A DNA stretch of 64,000 nt, from NCBI GenBank assembly GCA_035293985.1, contig DATGLS010000007.1, positions 62,001 through 126,000 of the forward strand, in the 5' to 3' direction. This document shows positions 35,696-45,162 of this stretch, piece by piece; the first letter of the stretch is position 1; each line of letters starts with the position of its first letter. The DNA comes from JAVDCA01 sp035293985 (GTDB taxonomy: Bacteria; Pseudomonadota; Alphaproteobacteria; Rhizobiales; Xanthobacteraceae). A program made the position numbers and the translations under genes. The notes under the pieces are model-generated. The model was given only the letters and a program-made list of their open reading frames with translations, did not search any database and was not told the DNA's origin.

Positions 35696-38600
35696 CTACC
35701 CGGTCAGATGTCCGTTGTTCACGGCCGCGAAGCTAGTCGGCACGGTGTTGACCGGAAGGCTCGACGTGATCGAGCCGCTGCTGCTCATGGTCCATACCAG
35801 ATTGGCGCCGCCGGTGCTGTCGTGCCAGAGGACGTCCGGCGTGCCGTCGCCGTTGAAATCGCCGACTTGGGCGACAGACCAGTTCGACGGGAGGTTGTTG
35901 AGCACGGTGCTCTGGCCGACCTGGCCGTTCTGCATGGTCCACAGCAGATTGGTGCCATTGGCCGCATTGCGCATGAGGATGTCGTCGGTGCCGTTGCCGG
36001 TGAAGTCCGCGACCGCCGCGACGGTCCAGCCCGACGGTGCGTTGGGCAGCACCGCGCTGCCGGAAACGGTGCCATTGTGAATGGTCCAGACCAGATTGGT
36101 GCCGCTCGAGGCTTGGCGCATCAGGATGTCGGTGGTGCCGTCGCCGTTGAAGTCGCCGAGCCCGGCAACGCTCCAGCTCGCGTCCGCATTGTTGAGCAGC
36201 GTGCCGCCGGCGATGGTGGGGCCGACCATTTGCCAGATGAAGTTGGTGCCGGTCGAGGCCTGGCGCAGCAGAATGTCGGGCTGATCGCCGCCGAAGAACT
36301 TGCCAACGCCGGCAATCGTCCAGCTCGACGGCACGTTGTAGATCTCGTTCCCGTCCGCGATCTGATCGCCCTTCATGGTCCAGATGAAATTGGCGCCGGT
36401 CGACGGATTGCGCAACAGAATGTCGTCAATGCCGTCGCCATTGAAGTCCGCGATATCCGCGACGGTCCACGCGCTCGGCAGGCTGTTGATGGCGGCCGAT
36501 GCCGTGATGGTGCCGCCGCCCATCAGCCAGACCTGATCGGCGCCGGTGCTCGGATTGCGCCACAGGATGTCGCTCGCGCCGTTGCCGGTGAAATCGCCCA
36601 TCCCGGCGACCGTGAACCCGGACGGCACGTTGTAGAGCGTCTGTGTTCCCGAAACAGTGTTGCCGTTCATCATCCAGGCGACGTCGGTGCCGCTCGTCGG
36701 ATCGCGCCAGAAAATGTCCGACCTGTCGTCGGCGCTGAAATCTTCCGTGGCCGGCGGCGAGGATCGGTTCCACTGGCCGAAGTCCGCGCCATAGGCGGTG
36801 TCGAGATCGACCGAATTGCCGCCGACCAGGGCGCTGCCGGTCGTGTCGGTCTGCTCCATGCTCTTGCTGGAGACGGCGCCGATCTGGCCAAACCACGTAT
36901 CCGCCAGCCACGTGTACTTCACGCCGGACGACGGGTCCGCCTGCAAGGAGCTCAGCGTGTCGCCGGCGCCGAACACGCCGATGCTGTACGGCGCCGCGAC
37001 CTGGGCGAAGTAGGTGTTGATCTCGCGAAAATATTCGTCGATCTCCGCCAGCGCGGCGGCCTGGGTGATGCCGCTTCGCGCATCGGTCGGGTCCAGGTTG
37101 ACGGAGAAATAGATCGCGCCCGATGTCTGCCCGGCCGCCCGCGCCGCATTGATGGCATCGATCGCGTCGGCCGTGCCCTGGCCATGCGCGCCGCTGTTGC
37201 TGAAGTAGTTGACCCACGCATCGCTGTAGCTGCCGTCGGCGTTGGTGTCAGACATCCCGGCGTTGGCATAGACCGACACGATCGACAGACCCTGCCGCAC
37301 CAGCGCCGCGGAATCGCCCTCGCGCAAGTAGCCGGCATTGCCGGCCGTGCCGATGTACTCGATGGCGAAGTGATAGCCGGCATGCGGGATCGCGGCCGCG
37401 CCGATGTAGCTCATCGGCGTGGCGGTCGTGCCGCCGTTCGGCACCGGGACGCGGTAGTCGATCCCGCCGAGCGTGACCGGGATCGGTGGCGCCGCCGTGT
37501 CGTAGCCAAGCACGTCCATCTCGGTGAGATCGGCGAACGAGACGGGCGCCGTTCCGCTGGGCAGAACCGCCGCGAAGGCATCATTGGTGCCCGCCGCCCA
37601 GTCGCCGCCCGGGTCCTCGCCGGCGGTGCTGCTGAACGTGTCGAGCCCGGTGGCCCCACCATCGATTGAGAAATAGGTCGAGCCTCCGGGCCCCGTCGCC
37701 GACGACGGCTCCGGCGTGCCCGCCGAGTAGCGAAACAGGTCCAGCACCGAGTAGGAGCCGGTGCAGGAGCCGGTCGCGGGATTGATGTCCGACCCGCGGC
37801 CGAGCACCTCGGAGATCTCGTGCATGACGACGCCGACGAAATTGGCATCGGTCGGATTCCAGTTGGTCCCGATGCCGATGAATCCGTCTTGCGGTGCGGC
37901 GACAGCGCTCAGCCCGAGCGCCCGCGCCTCGGCATCCGAGATCCTGAAGTCGGTGCCGCCCGCCCCCGGATCACCGGTCGGCAGGTGTGCGACGGCGGTC
38001 GCATCGCTCGCCGATTGGGCATCATTCCTGAGCGCCGCCACGATCTGGCTGAAGGTGAAGGTGCTCTGGTTTTGCAAGCTCTCGGCTGCGCCGCTGGGGA
38101 CCGGCAGCCCGCCGACTTCGCCCCAGCCGACAGTGATCGTGACGGTGACAGGGTCGAAGAAATTCGTTTGGAAAAAGTTCGCCGCGGCTTCGACGCCGGT
38201 CCAGAATGTCGAAGTCTGATAGTTCGGGCCGAACTCCGCGGTCACGCTGGAATCGGCCACCAGATTGATGACGAGATGGTTGGGGTTGTCGGTCGCCGTG
38301 ATCTGGTATCCGCCGAAAGCGCTGGCCGCATTGCTGCCGCCAGCGCCGATCGCCAGATAGTAGGTGCCGGGGGTCGGTGCCGTGAAAGTGATGGTCGAGT
38401 TGGTGGACCCGCCATCGACCACGCCCTGGTCGTCCACGACGGTCCGGTTGGCGTCCATGAGCGAGATCGCGACGTCGGAGAGGCCGCTGCCGAGTGTGCC
38501 TTGTGCCGAGAACGTGTAGCGTTCGCCCGCCGTCAGGCTGACCGCGAACCAATCGTGATCGATCGAAGTGTTGAAGCTGCCGCTCACTGGCAGCGCATCG

Positions 38601-39862
38601 ATCGTGCCCGTGACCGTCCCATTCATGGTCAGGCTGGCGGTGGTCGCGGAGGTGTCGAGCACGGTGTCGGGGGGCTCCGCCCCAAGGTCGTTGGCGAGGA
38701 TTTCGTAGCTGCCGGTTTCGCCTTGTGGGTTGCTGCCGCCCGCGCTGATATCGAAATAATAGGTGCCAGAGACACGCGGCGTGTAGGTAAAGCGCGGACC
38801 GAATCCGTCCACCACGCCCTGCGGATCGACGGCGTTCCGGTTGGCGTCCCGCAAAGCGATAGCGACCTCGTTGATGCCCGACGTGGCAATTCCATCGAAT
38901 GAGTAGGTATGGCCGGCCGTCAGGCTCACTGCATACCAGTCGTGATCGACCGTGGTATTGAAGCTTCCCTGGGTTGGCGTCGCGAAAATCTCGCCGGTGA
39001 CCACGGCGAGGTGCGAGGTCGGATCGAAGGAAAGGCTGGCAGGGGTCGCTGGGGTGTCCACAATGGTGTCGCCGCCATTGTCGGTGACGCTGACCTGATA
39101 CTCGCCGAGCAGATTGGCCGCATTGCTGCCGCCCGCCGCAACGTCGAGATAGACCTTACCGGTCGTCGTCGCCGTGTAGGTGAACGTCGCGGTGCCGTTT
39201 GCCCCACTGTCGACGACGCCCTGACTGTTCAGGATGTTGCGGTTCGCGTCGCTGAGATCAATCGCCACATCGGTCAAACCGAAGGTCCCGGCGGAGGCCG
39301 CGGAGAACGTGTAGTGATGACCTGCAAACAATGGGATCGCGTACCAGTCATGATCGACCGACTTGTTGAAGCTGCCGCTCATCGGCGTCGAATCGATGTT
39401 GCCAGTGGTAGCCAGGCCGGTGGCGTACAGCTGACCAGTCGTCGCTGCGGTATCCAGAATCGAGTCCGGAAACTCCCCGTTGTCGTTAACGGATATGTCG
39501 TAGCTGCCCGTAAGGGTGGCGGCATTGCTGCTGCCCGCGCTGATTGAAAAGTAGACGGTTCCGGTGGTTAGAGCGTAATAGTAGTAGATACCGGCCACAC
39601 CGACACTGTTGACCACACCCGTCGCGTCAAGGACGTTTCTGTTGGCGTCCGCCACATAGATAGCGATGTCGGTCAGGCCGCCCGAGGCGGCAGCGGTGAA
39701 CGAGTATTCGTGGCCGCGCGTCAGATTGACCGCGTACCAGTCGACGTCGAGCAGCGTGTTGTAGCTGCCGGCCATCGGCGTGGCGTCGATGGTGCCAACG
39801 ACGTCTCCGTTCATCGTCAGAACGCCGGTCGTCCCCGCCGTATCGAGAATCGTATCTGCCAT
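35696..39862 (-). CDS. Four PPC-like domains, zincin-like, Rv2525c/GH25-like and FG-GAP protein (array member E)
   Basis: 1388 aa with the same domain order as member B throughout: four PPC-like domains (1-~545), zincin-like domain with HEISEVLGR at 681, Rv2525c/DUF1906 GH25-like barrel (about 800-1035: GIDYRVP, YHFAIEYIG, YFSVNLDP, DLDTAYGADFGQW) and the 349-aa FG-GAP module. The zinc motif has Glu for the second His, as in B. Differences from B are scattered and in frame, so both copies look functional. Some FG-GAP loops are altered (DFSADDRSD). No signal peptide. Its promoter region is also duplicated from member B, so the two probably respond to the same signal. Confidence 0.85.
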   Translation of the reverse strand: MADTILDTAGTTGVLTMNGDVVGTIDATPMAGSYNTLLDVDWYAVNLTRGHEYSFTAAASGGLTDIAIYVADANRNVLDATGVVNSVGVAGIYYYYALTTGTVYFSISAGSSNAATLTGSYDISVNDNGEFPDSILDTAATTGQLYATGLATTGNIDSTPMSGSFNKSVDHDWYAIPLFAGHHYTFSAASAGTFGLTDVAIDLSDANRNILNSQGVVDSGANGTATFTYTATTTGKVYLDVAAGGSNAANLLGEYQVSVTDNGGDTIVDTPATPASLSFDPTSHLAVVTGEIFATPTQGSFNTTVDHDWYAVSLTAGHTYSFDGIATSGINEVAIALRDANRNAVDPQGVVDGFGPRFTYTPRVSGTYYFDISAGGSNPQGETGSYEILANDLGAEPPDTVLDTSATTASLTMNGTVTGTIDALPVSGSFNTSIDHDWFAVSLTAGERYTFSAQGTLGSGLSDVAISLMDANRTVVDDQGVVDGGSTNSTITFTAPTPGTYYLAIGAGGSNAASAFGGYQITATDNPNHLVINLVADSSVTAEFGPNYQTSTFWTGVEAAANFFQTNFFDPVTVTITVGWGEVGGLPVPSGAAESLQNQSTFTFSQIVAALRNDAQSASDATAVAHLPTGDPGAGGTDFRISDAEARALGLSAVAAPQDGFIGIGTNWNPTDANFVGVVMHEISEVLGRGSDINPATGSCTGSYSVLDLFRYSAGTPEPSSATGPGGSTYFSIDGGATGLDTFSSTAGEDPGGDWAAGTNDAFAAVLPSGTAPVSFADLTEMDVLGYDTAAPPIPVTLGGIDYRVPVPNGGTTATPMSYIGAAAIPHAGYHFAIEYIGTAGNAGYLREGDSAALVRQGLSIVSVYANAGMSDTNADGSYSDAWVNYFSNSGAHGQGTADAIDAINAARAAGQTSGAIYFSVNLDPTDARSGITQAAALAEIDEYFREINTYFAQVAAPYSIGVFGAGDTLSSLQADPSSGVKYTWLADTWFGQIGAVSSKSMEQTDTTGSALVGGNSVDLDTAYGADFGQWNRSSPPATEDFSADDRSDIFWRDPTSGTDVAWMMNGNTVSGTQTLYNVPSGFTVAGMGDFTGNGASDILWRNPSTGADQVWLMGGGTITASAAINSLPSAWTVADIADFNGDGIDDILLRNPSTGANFIWTMKGDQIADGNEIYNVPSSWTIAGVGKFFGGDQPDILLRQASTGTNFIWQMVGPTIAGGTLLNNADASWSVAGLGDFNGDGTTDILMRQASSGTNLVWTIHNGTVSGSAVLPNAPSGWTVAAVADFTGNGTDDILMRNAANGTNLLWTMQNGQVGQSTVLNNLPSNWSVAQVGDFNGDGTPDVLWHDSTGGANLVWTMSSSGSITSSLPVNTVPTSFAAVNNGHLTG
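35699..36745 (-). repeat. FG-GAP module copy E
   Basis: 1047-base copy with the extra Ser codon; first loop DFSADDRSD and third unit DGIDDILLRN. Confidence 0.9.
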
Positions 39863-40021
39863 CGTCCCCGTCCCGGTCGATCAGCCAAAGGTCTTTCCAG
39901 TGCCGCCGCAATGCGTCCGCCGCGGGTCCGCGATCCGGCAATCCCGCGGCAATCGGCGGGCGAGCGAGTTGACACGTATCGGCTGATCCCCCCAACAACG
40001 CAAGGCTGCGTCGATACCGCC

Positions 40022-40050
40022 AATTAAGCAACCTTGAAGTGCGCTGTCAA
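40022..40050 (-). promoter_or_regulatory. Promoter of array member E
   Basis: On the minus strand TTGACA (40050-40045) and TTAATT (40027-40022) are 17 bases apart, about 160 bases before the ATG. The block between and after matches the region before member B (shared AAGGTTGC and CGACGCAGC). Confidence 0.65.
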
Positions 40051-40214
40051 TCACACGCCTCGCGCCACGCCCACCGATGCGACCCGCTCGGTCACGTCCC
40101 CGTCACATTTGCCGCCTGGCAGCCGAATTCGCTGGGAGTGGCTGCCGCACGCATCTCGACACGCAGGAACCATGCGTGGACGAGGCCCGCTGGGAGATGT
40201 GCGTGGTTCAGCCC

Positions 40215-43200
40215 TTATCCGGTCAGATGTCCGTTGTTCACGGCCGCAAAGCTGGTCGGCACGGTATTGACGGCAAGGCTCGACGTGATCGTGCCGCTGC
40301 TGCTCATGGTCCATACCAGATTGGCGCCGCCGCTGCTGTCGTGCCACAGCACGTCCGGTGTGCGGTCGCCGTTGAAATCGCCGACCTCGGCGACCGACCA
40401 GTTCGAAGGCAGGTTGTTGAGCATGGTGCTCTGGCCGACCTGGCCGTTCTGCATCGTCCACAGCAGATTGGTGCCCGTGGTGGCGTTGCGGATGAGAATG
40501 TCGTCGGTGCCGTCGTGGTTGAAGTCGGCGACCGCCGCCACGGTCCAGCCCGATGGTGCATTGGGCAGCACCGTGCTGCCGGCGACGGCGCCGTTCTGAA
40601 TGGTCCAGATCAGGTTGGTGCCGCTCGAGGCCTGGCGCATCAAGACGTCGGTCGTGCCGTCGCCGTTGAAGTCGCCGAGCCCGGCAACGCTCCAGCTCGA
40701 GTCCGCATTGTTGAGGAGCGAGCCGCCGACGATGCTGGTGCCGCCCATTTTCCAGATGAAGTTGGTGCCGGTCGAGGCCTGGCGGAGCAGGATGTCGGTC
40801 TGAGTGCCGCCGAAGAACTTGCCGACGCCGGCAATCGTCCAGCTCGACGGCACGTTGTAGATCTCGTTGCCGCCGGAAATCTGGTCGCCGTTCATGGTCC
40901 AGATGAAATTGGCGCCGTTCGACGAGTTTCGCAACAAGATGTCGTCAGCACCGTCGCCGTTGAAGTCGGCGATATCCGCGACGGTCCACGCGCTCGGTAA
41001 GCTGTTGATCGGTGCCGACGCCGTGATGTTGCCGCCGCTCATCAACCAGACCTGGTCAGCGCCGGTGGTTGGATTGCGCCACAGGATGTCGGTGGTCCCG
41101 TTGCCGGTGAAATCTCCCATCCCTGCGACCGAAAAGCCGGCCGGTACGTTGTAGAGCGTCTGCATTCCGGAAACGGCGTTGCCGTTCATCGTCCAGGCGA
41201 CGTCGGTGCCGCTCGTCGGGTCGCGCCAGAAGATGTCCGATTTGCCGTCGCCGTTGAAGTCGCTCGCGGCCTTGTTGGGTGCCGGCGACACGCTCCACTG
41301 GCCAAAATCCGTGCCATAAGCGGTGTCGAGATCGACATTGAATCCGAGTGAAGCCGGGCTGGCAGCAACGTCGTTCTGCACTCTTCTGATGTTTTGGCCG
41401 GTGAAGCCGTTTGCTGGCCAGGCATACGAGTCCAGCCAGGTGTAATCGGGCCTGATGTTGGTATCGGCTGCGAGCGTCGACAGCACGTCGCCCGGTCCGT
41501 AAATGCCCAGCTTGTACGGCGACCCGGCCGCCGTGAAGTCGCTGCGAATTTCCCGAAAATAAGCATCTATCGCGGTAAAATCGCTTGAGACAGTCGGATC
41601 ATAGTCAATCGTGAAATAGATGCCGGTGCCGGCCGTTTGCCCGCTTTGTTGCGCCGCCTGGATCGCATGGCTGGCATCAAAGTCGGCGTTCGCAGTCGTA
41701 AAGTACGAGACCGAGGTCGGTGTTCTTTCATACAATGATACGATCGCAAGGCCTTCACTCGAAAGAACCGCCGCGTCGGCGCTTGTCAAATATCCATTAT
41801 CGGTCGCGGTGCCTAAGTACTCGCCGACGAACTTGTACCCGTCGCTCGCGATCGCGGCGACGTTGACGCCGTCTAGAGCAGTCTGCTTGCCGGTGTTGCG
41901 ACGATAGTCGATGCCTGAGGTGGTCGCAGTGCTTTGCCCCGGCACCGTGAATGAAACGTAGCTGGAATGTTGCGTGCCGTCCGCACTGTTGACCCGGACG
42001 CTCCAGCTACCCGCATCACTCGCGTCGTTGAACTGGTAATCGATCTCCGTGCTGGATATGAAAGTCAGCTTGGCCGATCTGCTGGCGATGCTGCCCCCCT
42101 CTGGCGGGATGAAAGTGAGCGTATCGCCGTTTTGAAAGTTGCTACCGAGCAGCTGCATCGCGTGATTGCTGCTGTCTGCCGGATAGGAGTTCGGGGATAC
42201 ACTGCTCAGGGAAGGAGTTTGTACCGATGTGGATGAACTCGTATTATATCCCAACACATCCATTTCAAGCAGATCGCCCACCGAAACAGACAATATCTGC
42301 GTCGTATTGACTTCTGCATCGAATGCGTCGTTGTTGGTCCCGGCCCAATCGACACCGAGATCCTTACCGGCAGTCGTGCTGAAGCTGAATGAGTTGATTG
42401 GATCCAGGCCGCCGTCTATGGAGAAATAGGTCGTGCCTATTCCGTTTGGGCCCGTCGCGGAGGCAGGCTCCGCAATTTGTGGGGGGCCGCCGAAGTACCG
42501 GAACAGGTCCAAGACAGTAAACGCGCCTGTGCCATCATCGGTCTCGCCGACTCTACCGAGGACTTCTGAGAGCTCATGTTCGGCCATGCCGACAAAACCA
42601 CGACTGGTTGGATCTAGGCCTGTCCCAAAGCCGATCCACCCGTCGGCAGAAGGACTTCCTACGTCCAGTGTCAATCCAAGAGCTTTCGCCTCGGCGTTGC
42701 TGATCGCGAAGTCATTGCCGCCCGCACCGGGATCCTGCATCGGCAGATGCGATACCGCGGTTTGATCAGCCGTCGACGTTGCGTCTGTCCTCAAAGCCTG
42801 CACAATGGTTGAGAAGTTGTAATGACTGTAGCTCCTGGTGCTGGCAGCCGAGCTGGCGTCCACCGCGCCGCCGTTTGTCTTGCCCCAGCCGACCGTGACA
42901 TTGACGGTAATCGGATCGAAGAAACTATTTTCGAAAAAATTGGCCGCTTGAGTGACGGCGGTCCAGAATGCGGATGACCGATAGCTGGATCCAAACTGAT
43001 CGATGACGCTCTGATCCGGTGAAAGGTTTATCGTGAGGTGTCCTGGTTGCGCTGCCGCCGGCGTCAAGAAGTATAGTGGAGACGAAAAGCTCGAGGCGCC
43101 GGCACTGTTGATTGCATCGACGTCCCAACGGTACGAGCCGCCGGACGCGAGCGAGGCCTGATAGCTCGTCCCGGTGACGGTCTGGTCAACGACGAGCTGG

Positions 43201-43961
43201 TTCGTGTTCAGGTCTCTGACGGCGACTTCATACGAAGTTGCGCCCGAGACGGCGTTCCAGCTGAGCGTCGCCGTGCTGCTGCTGAGGGTCGGCTCGGATG
43301 ATTGGGAGGTGGTGCCGGGAGACGTCGGCACCGGAACCGAAGGAATGGAGATGCTCGCCGGCGTCAAGAAGTACAGTGGGGTCGAAAAGTTCGAGGCGCC
43401 GGCACTGTTGATGGCATCGACGTCCCAACGGTACGAGCCGCCGGACGCGAGCGACGCCTGATAGCTCGTCCCGGTGACGGTCTGGTCGACGACGAGCTGA
43501 TTCGTGTTCAGGTCTCTGACGGCGACTTCATACGAAGTTGCGCCCGAGACGGCGTTCCAGCTGAGCGTCGCCGTGCTGCTGCTGAGGGTCGGCTCGGATG
43601 ATTGAGAGGTGGTGCCGGGAGACGTCGGCACCGGAACCGCAGGAATGCTCGCCGGCGTCAGGAAGTACAGCGGGGTCGAAAAGCTGGAGGCGCCAGCACT
43701 ATTGATGGCATCGACGTTCCAGCGATACGAGCCGCCAGACGAGAGCGAAGCCTGATAGCTCGTCCCGGTCACGACTTGGTCGACGACGATCTGGTTCGAA
43801 TTCAGGTCTCTGACGGCGACTTCATACGAAGTTGCGCCCGAGACGGCGTTCCAGCTGAGCGTTGCCGTGCTGCTGCTCAGCGTCGGCTCGGATGATTGGG
43901 AAGTGGTGCCGGGAGACGTCGGCACCGGCACCGAAGGAATGGAGATGCTCGCCGGCGTCAA
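40215..43961 (-). CDS. FnIII, zincin-like, Rv2525c/GH25-like and FG-GAP protein, main open part (array member F)
   Basis: 1248 codons are open, but the true N-terminus lies upstream at ATG 44545, behind a one-base frameshift. Visible order: three fibronectin type III-like repeats of ~100 residues (TATLSWNAVSGATSYEVAV); zincin-like domain with HELSEVLGR at 462 (Glu in place of the second His); an IPT/TIG-like segment (LSSVSPNSYPADSSNHAMQLL); Rv2525c/GH25-like barrel (YKFVGEYLG, YFTIDYDP, LDTAYGTDFGQW); then the FG-GAP module ending VNNGHLTG. The first in-frame start codon, TTG 43961, has no ribosome site, so the protein may not be made unless the frameshift is an assembly error or is bypassed. 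Confidence 0.8.
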   Translation of the reverse strand: MTPASISIPSVPVPTSPGTTSQSSEPTLSSSTATLSWNAVSGATSYEVAVRDLNSNQIVVDQVVTGTSYQASLSSGGSYRWNVDAINSAGASSFSTPLYFLTPASIPAVPVPTSPGTTSQSSEPTLSSSTATLSWNAVSGATSYEVAVRDLNTNQLVVDQTVTGTSYQASLASGGSYRWDVDAINSAGASNFSTPLYFLTPASISIPSVPVPTSPGTTSQSSEPTLSSSTATLSWNAVSGATSYEVAVRDLNTNQLVVDQTVTGTSYQASLASGGSYRWDVDAINSAGASSFSSPLYFLTPAAAQPGHLTINLSPDQSVIDQFGSSYRSSAFWTAVTQAANFFENSFFDPITVNVTVGWGKTNGGAVDASSAASTRSYSHYNFSTIVQALRTDATSTADQTAVSHLPMQDPGAGGNDFAISNAEAKALGLTLDVGSPSADGWIGFGTGLDPTSRGFVGMAEHELSEVLGRVGETDDGTGAFTVLDLFRYFGGPPQIAEPASATGPNGIGTTYFSIDGGLDPINSFSFSTTAGKDLGVDWAGTNNDAFDAEVNTTQILSVSVGDLLEMDVLGYNTSSSTSVQTPSLSSVSPNSYPADSSNHAMQLLGSNFQNGDTLTFIPPEGGSIASRSAKLTFISSTEIDYQFNDASDAGSWSVRVNSADGTQHSSYVSFTVPGQSTATTSGIDYRRNTGKQTALDGVNVAAIASDGYKFVGEYLGTATDNGYLTSADAAVLSSEGLAIVSLYERTPTSVSYFTTANADFDASHAIQAAQQSGQTAGTGIYFTIDYDPTVSSDFTAIDAYFREIRSDFTAAGSPYKLGIYGPGDVLSTLAADTNIRPDYTWLDSYAWPANGFTGQNIRRVQNDVAASPASLGFNVDLDTAYGTDFGQWSVSPAPNKAASDFNGDGKSDIFWRDPTSGTDVAWTMNGNAVSGMQTLYNVPAGFSVAGMGDFTGNGTTDILWRNPTTGADQVWLMSGGNITASAPINSLPSAWTVADIADFNGDGADDILLRNSSNGANFIWTMNGDQISGGNEIYNVPSSWTIAGVGKFFGGTQTDILLRQASTGTNFIWKMGGTSIVGGSLLNNADSSWSVAGLGDFNGDGTTDVLMRQASSGTNLIWTIQNGAVAGSTVLPNAPSGWTVAAVADFNHDGTDDILIRNATTGTNLLWTMQNGQVGQSTMLNNLPSNWSVAEVGDFNGDRTPDVLWHDSSGGANLVWTMSSSGTITSSLAVNTVPTSFAAVNNGHLTG
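40218..41264 (-). repeat. FG-GAP module copy F
   Basis: 1047-base copy with the extra Ser codon; most similar by eye to copy C in the middle units (NSSNGANFIWTMNGDQ). Confidence 0.9.
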
Positions 43962-44545
43962 GAAGTACAGCGGGGTCGAAAAGCTCGAGGCGCCGGCACT
44001 GTTGATGGCATCGACGTTCCAGCGATACGAGCCGCCGGACGCGAGCGAGGCCTGATAGCTCGTCCCGGAAACGAACTGATCGACGACGATCTGGTTCGAA
44101 TTCAGGTCTCTGACGGCGACTTCATACGAAGTTGCGCCCGAGACGGCGTTCCAGCTGAGCGTCGCCGTGCCGCTGCTGAGGGTCGGTTCAACGCCTGGGA
44201 GGTGGTGCCGGGAGACGTCGGCACCGGAACGGCGGGAATGGACACACTTGCGGGCGTCAAGAAGTATAGCGGGGTCGAAAAGCTCGAGGCGCCGGAACTG
44301 TTGATAGCATCGACGTTCCAGCGGTACGAGCCGCCGGACGCTAGCGACGCCTGATAGCTCGTCCCAGAAACGAACTGATCGACGACGATCTGGTTCGTGT
44401 TCAGGTTTCTGACCGCGACTTCGTAGGACGTTGCGCCGGAGACCGCGTTCCAGCTGAGCGTTGCCGTGCTGCTGCTGATCGTCGGCTCGGATGATTGCGA
44501 GGTTGTGCCGGGAGATGTCGGCACCGGAACCGCAGGAATGGTCAT
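43057..44545 (-). repeat. Five tandem FnIII-coding repeats of ~300 bases
   Basis: Five nearly identical direct repeats encode the N-terminal FnIII-like domains of member F, each with AVSGATSYEVAV and GTSYQASL. Near identity at DNA level points to recent expansion and makes the stretch prone to slippage or misassembly. Confidence 0.85.
44102..44545 (-). pseudogene. Frameshifted 5' end of array member F (FnIII repeats)
   Basis: ATG 44545 follows GAGGGGGAAACC, a good ribosome site, and encodes one complete FnIII-like repeat and the start of a second. In the second repeat, near 44187-44197, the DNA is one base shorter than in the other copies (GGTTCAACGCCTGGGAGG against GGCTCGGATGATTGGGAGG), and the frame runs into unrelated residues until a stop near 44102. 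The correct frame resumes in the main open part down to 40215. The original gene therefore spans 40215-44545. Either a real inactivating mutation or a base-calling error in a repeat. Confidence 0.75.
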
Positions 44546-44634
44546 GGTTTCCCCCTCAATTGCAAAAACGACAAAGCAAAAAGATCCGGGCAGGTGAGAT
44601 CAGCGGATCCGCCGCGAAAATTTGGCGTAGTGGT

Positions 44635-44663
44635 ATTCTAGAACTCTCTCGCGTGTAAATCAA
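44635..44663 (-). promoter_or_regulatory. Promoter of array member F
   Basis: On the minus strand TTGATT (44663-44658) and TAGAAT (44640-44635) are 17 bases apart, about 90 bases before ATG 44545, in an AT-rich stretch. Confidence 0.6.
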
Positions 44664-44844
44664 ATGTTAATAAATCAATGCGTGCAGGAGGAGGATCCGG
44701 CCCCTCAAGACGGCTTACACAAGCATGCCATGCGGCACGCCGAGGCGGCTTCCACGGAAGCTGAGCGCGCATGCCATGATTGATCCGGGCCAGACGAATG
44801 GGCTATGACTTCTGCGGGATGGCGCTCGCAACCGGAGTTCTGGG

Positions 44845-45162
44845 GTGGAGGTTCTCGACTACGAGCGGCTGGTCGCGGATTTCGAGGTCAAGCTGCTGAC
44901 CCAGCTGAGGAATTTTGGCAGCGACGCCGAGTACTTGGAGACGTGGGTTCCGGACGAGGATCCCGTCAAGAGCATCCTCAACATGGTCGAGGCTGCGGAG
45001 GCCGCCGGGCGGAGCGAGCTTGCGGTGCGCATCGCCGCCAGCACCATGCCGCCTGATCGCGTGAGGGATCTCGCTGCCGAGATCGGCAGTCTCGGGCGGA
45101 TCGATGTGAGCGCGTCGGCCGACAAGGTCGTCATCACGGTCAGCGGGATCGGGCTGCAATGA
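44845..45162 (+). CDS. Small conserved-looking protein of unknown function, first gene of radical SAM cassette
   Basis: 105 aa. GTG 44845 has CGGAG 7 bases upstream. Acidic N-terminal helix region (YERLVADFEVKLLTQLRNFG), then VKSILNMVEAAEAAGRSELAVRIAAS (helical) and a C-terminal strand-rich end (RIDVSASADKVVITVSG). No cysteines, no signal peptide, no recognised family. Its stop overlaps the next start (ATGA), so it is coupled to the NifU-resembling gene and, 10 bases further on, the radical SAM gene. It could be a peptide-recognition partner or a substrate of the radical SAM enzyme, but no leader/core pattern is evident. Confidence 0.7.
   Translation: MEVLDYERLVADFEVKLLTQLRNFGSDAEYLETWVPDEDPVKSILNMVEAAEAAGRSELAVRIAASTMPPDRVRDLAAEIGSLGRIDVSASADKVVITVSGIGLQ

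Noticed and set aside
21278..44545. CRISPR-like appearance of regular repeats
   Set aside because: The repeats are coding, in frame, ~150-300 bases per unit and lack short identical repeats with unique spacers.
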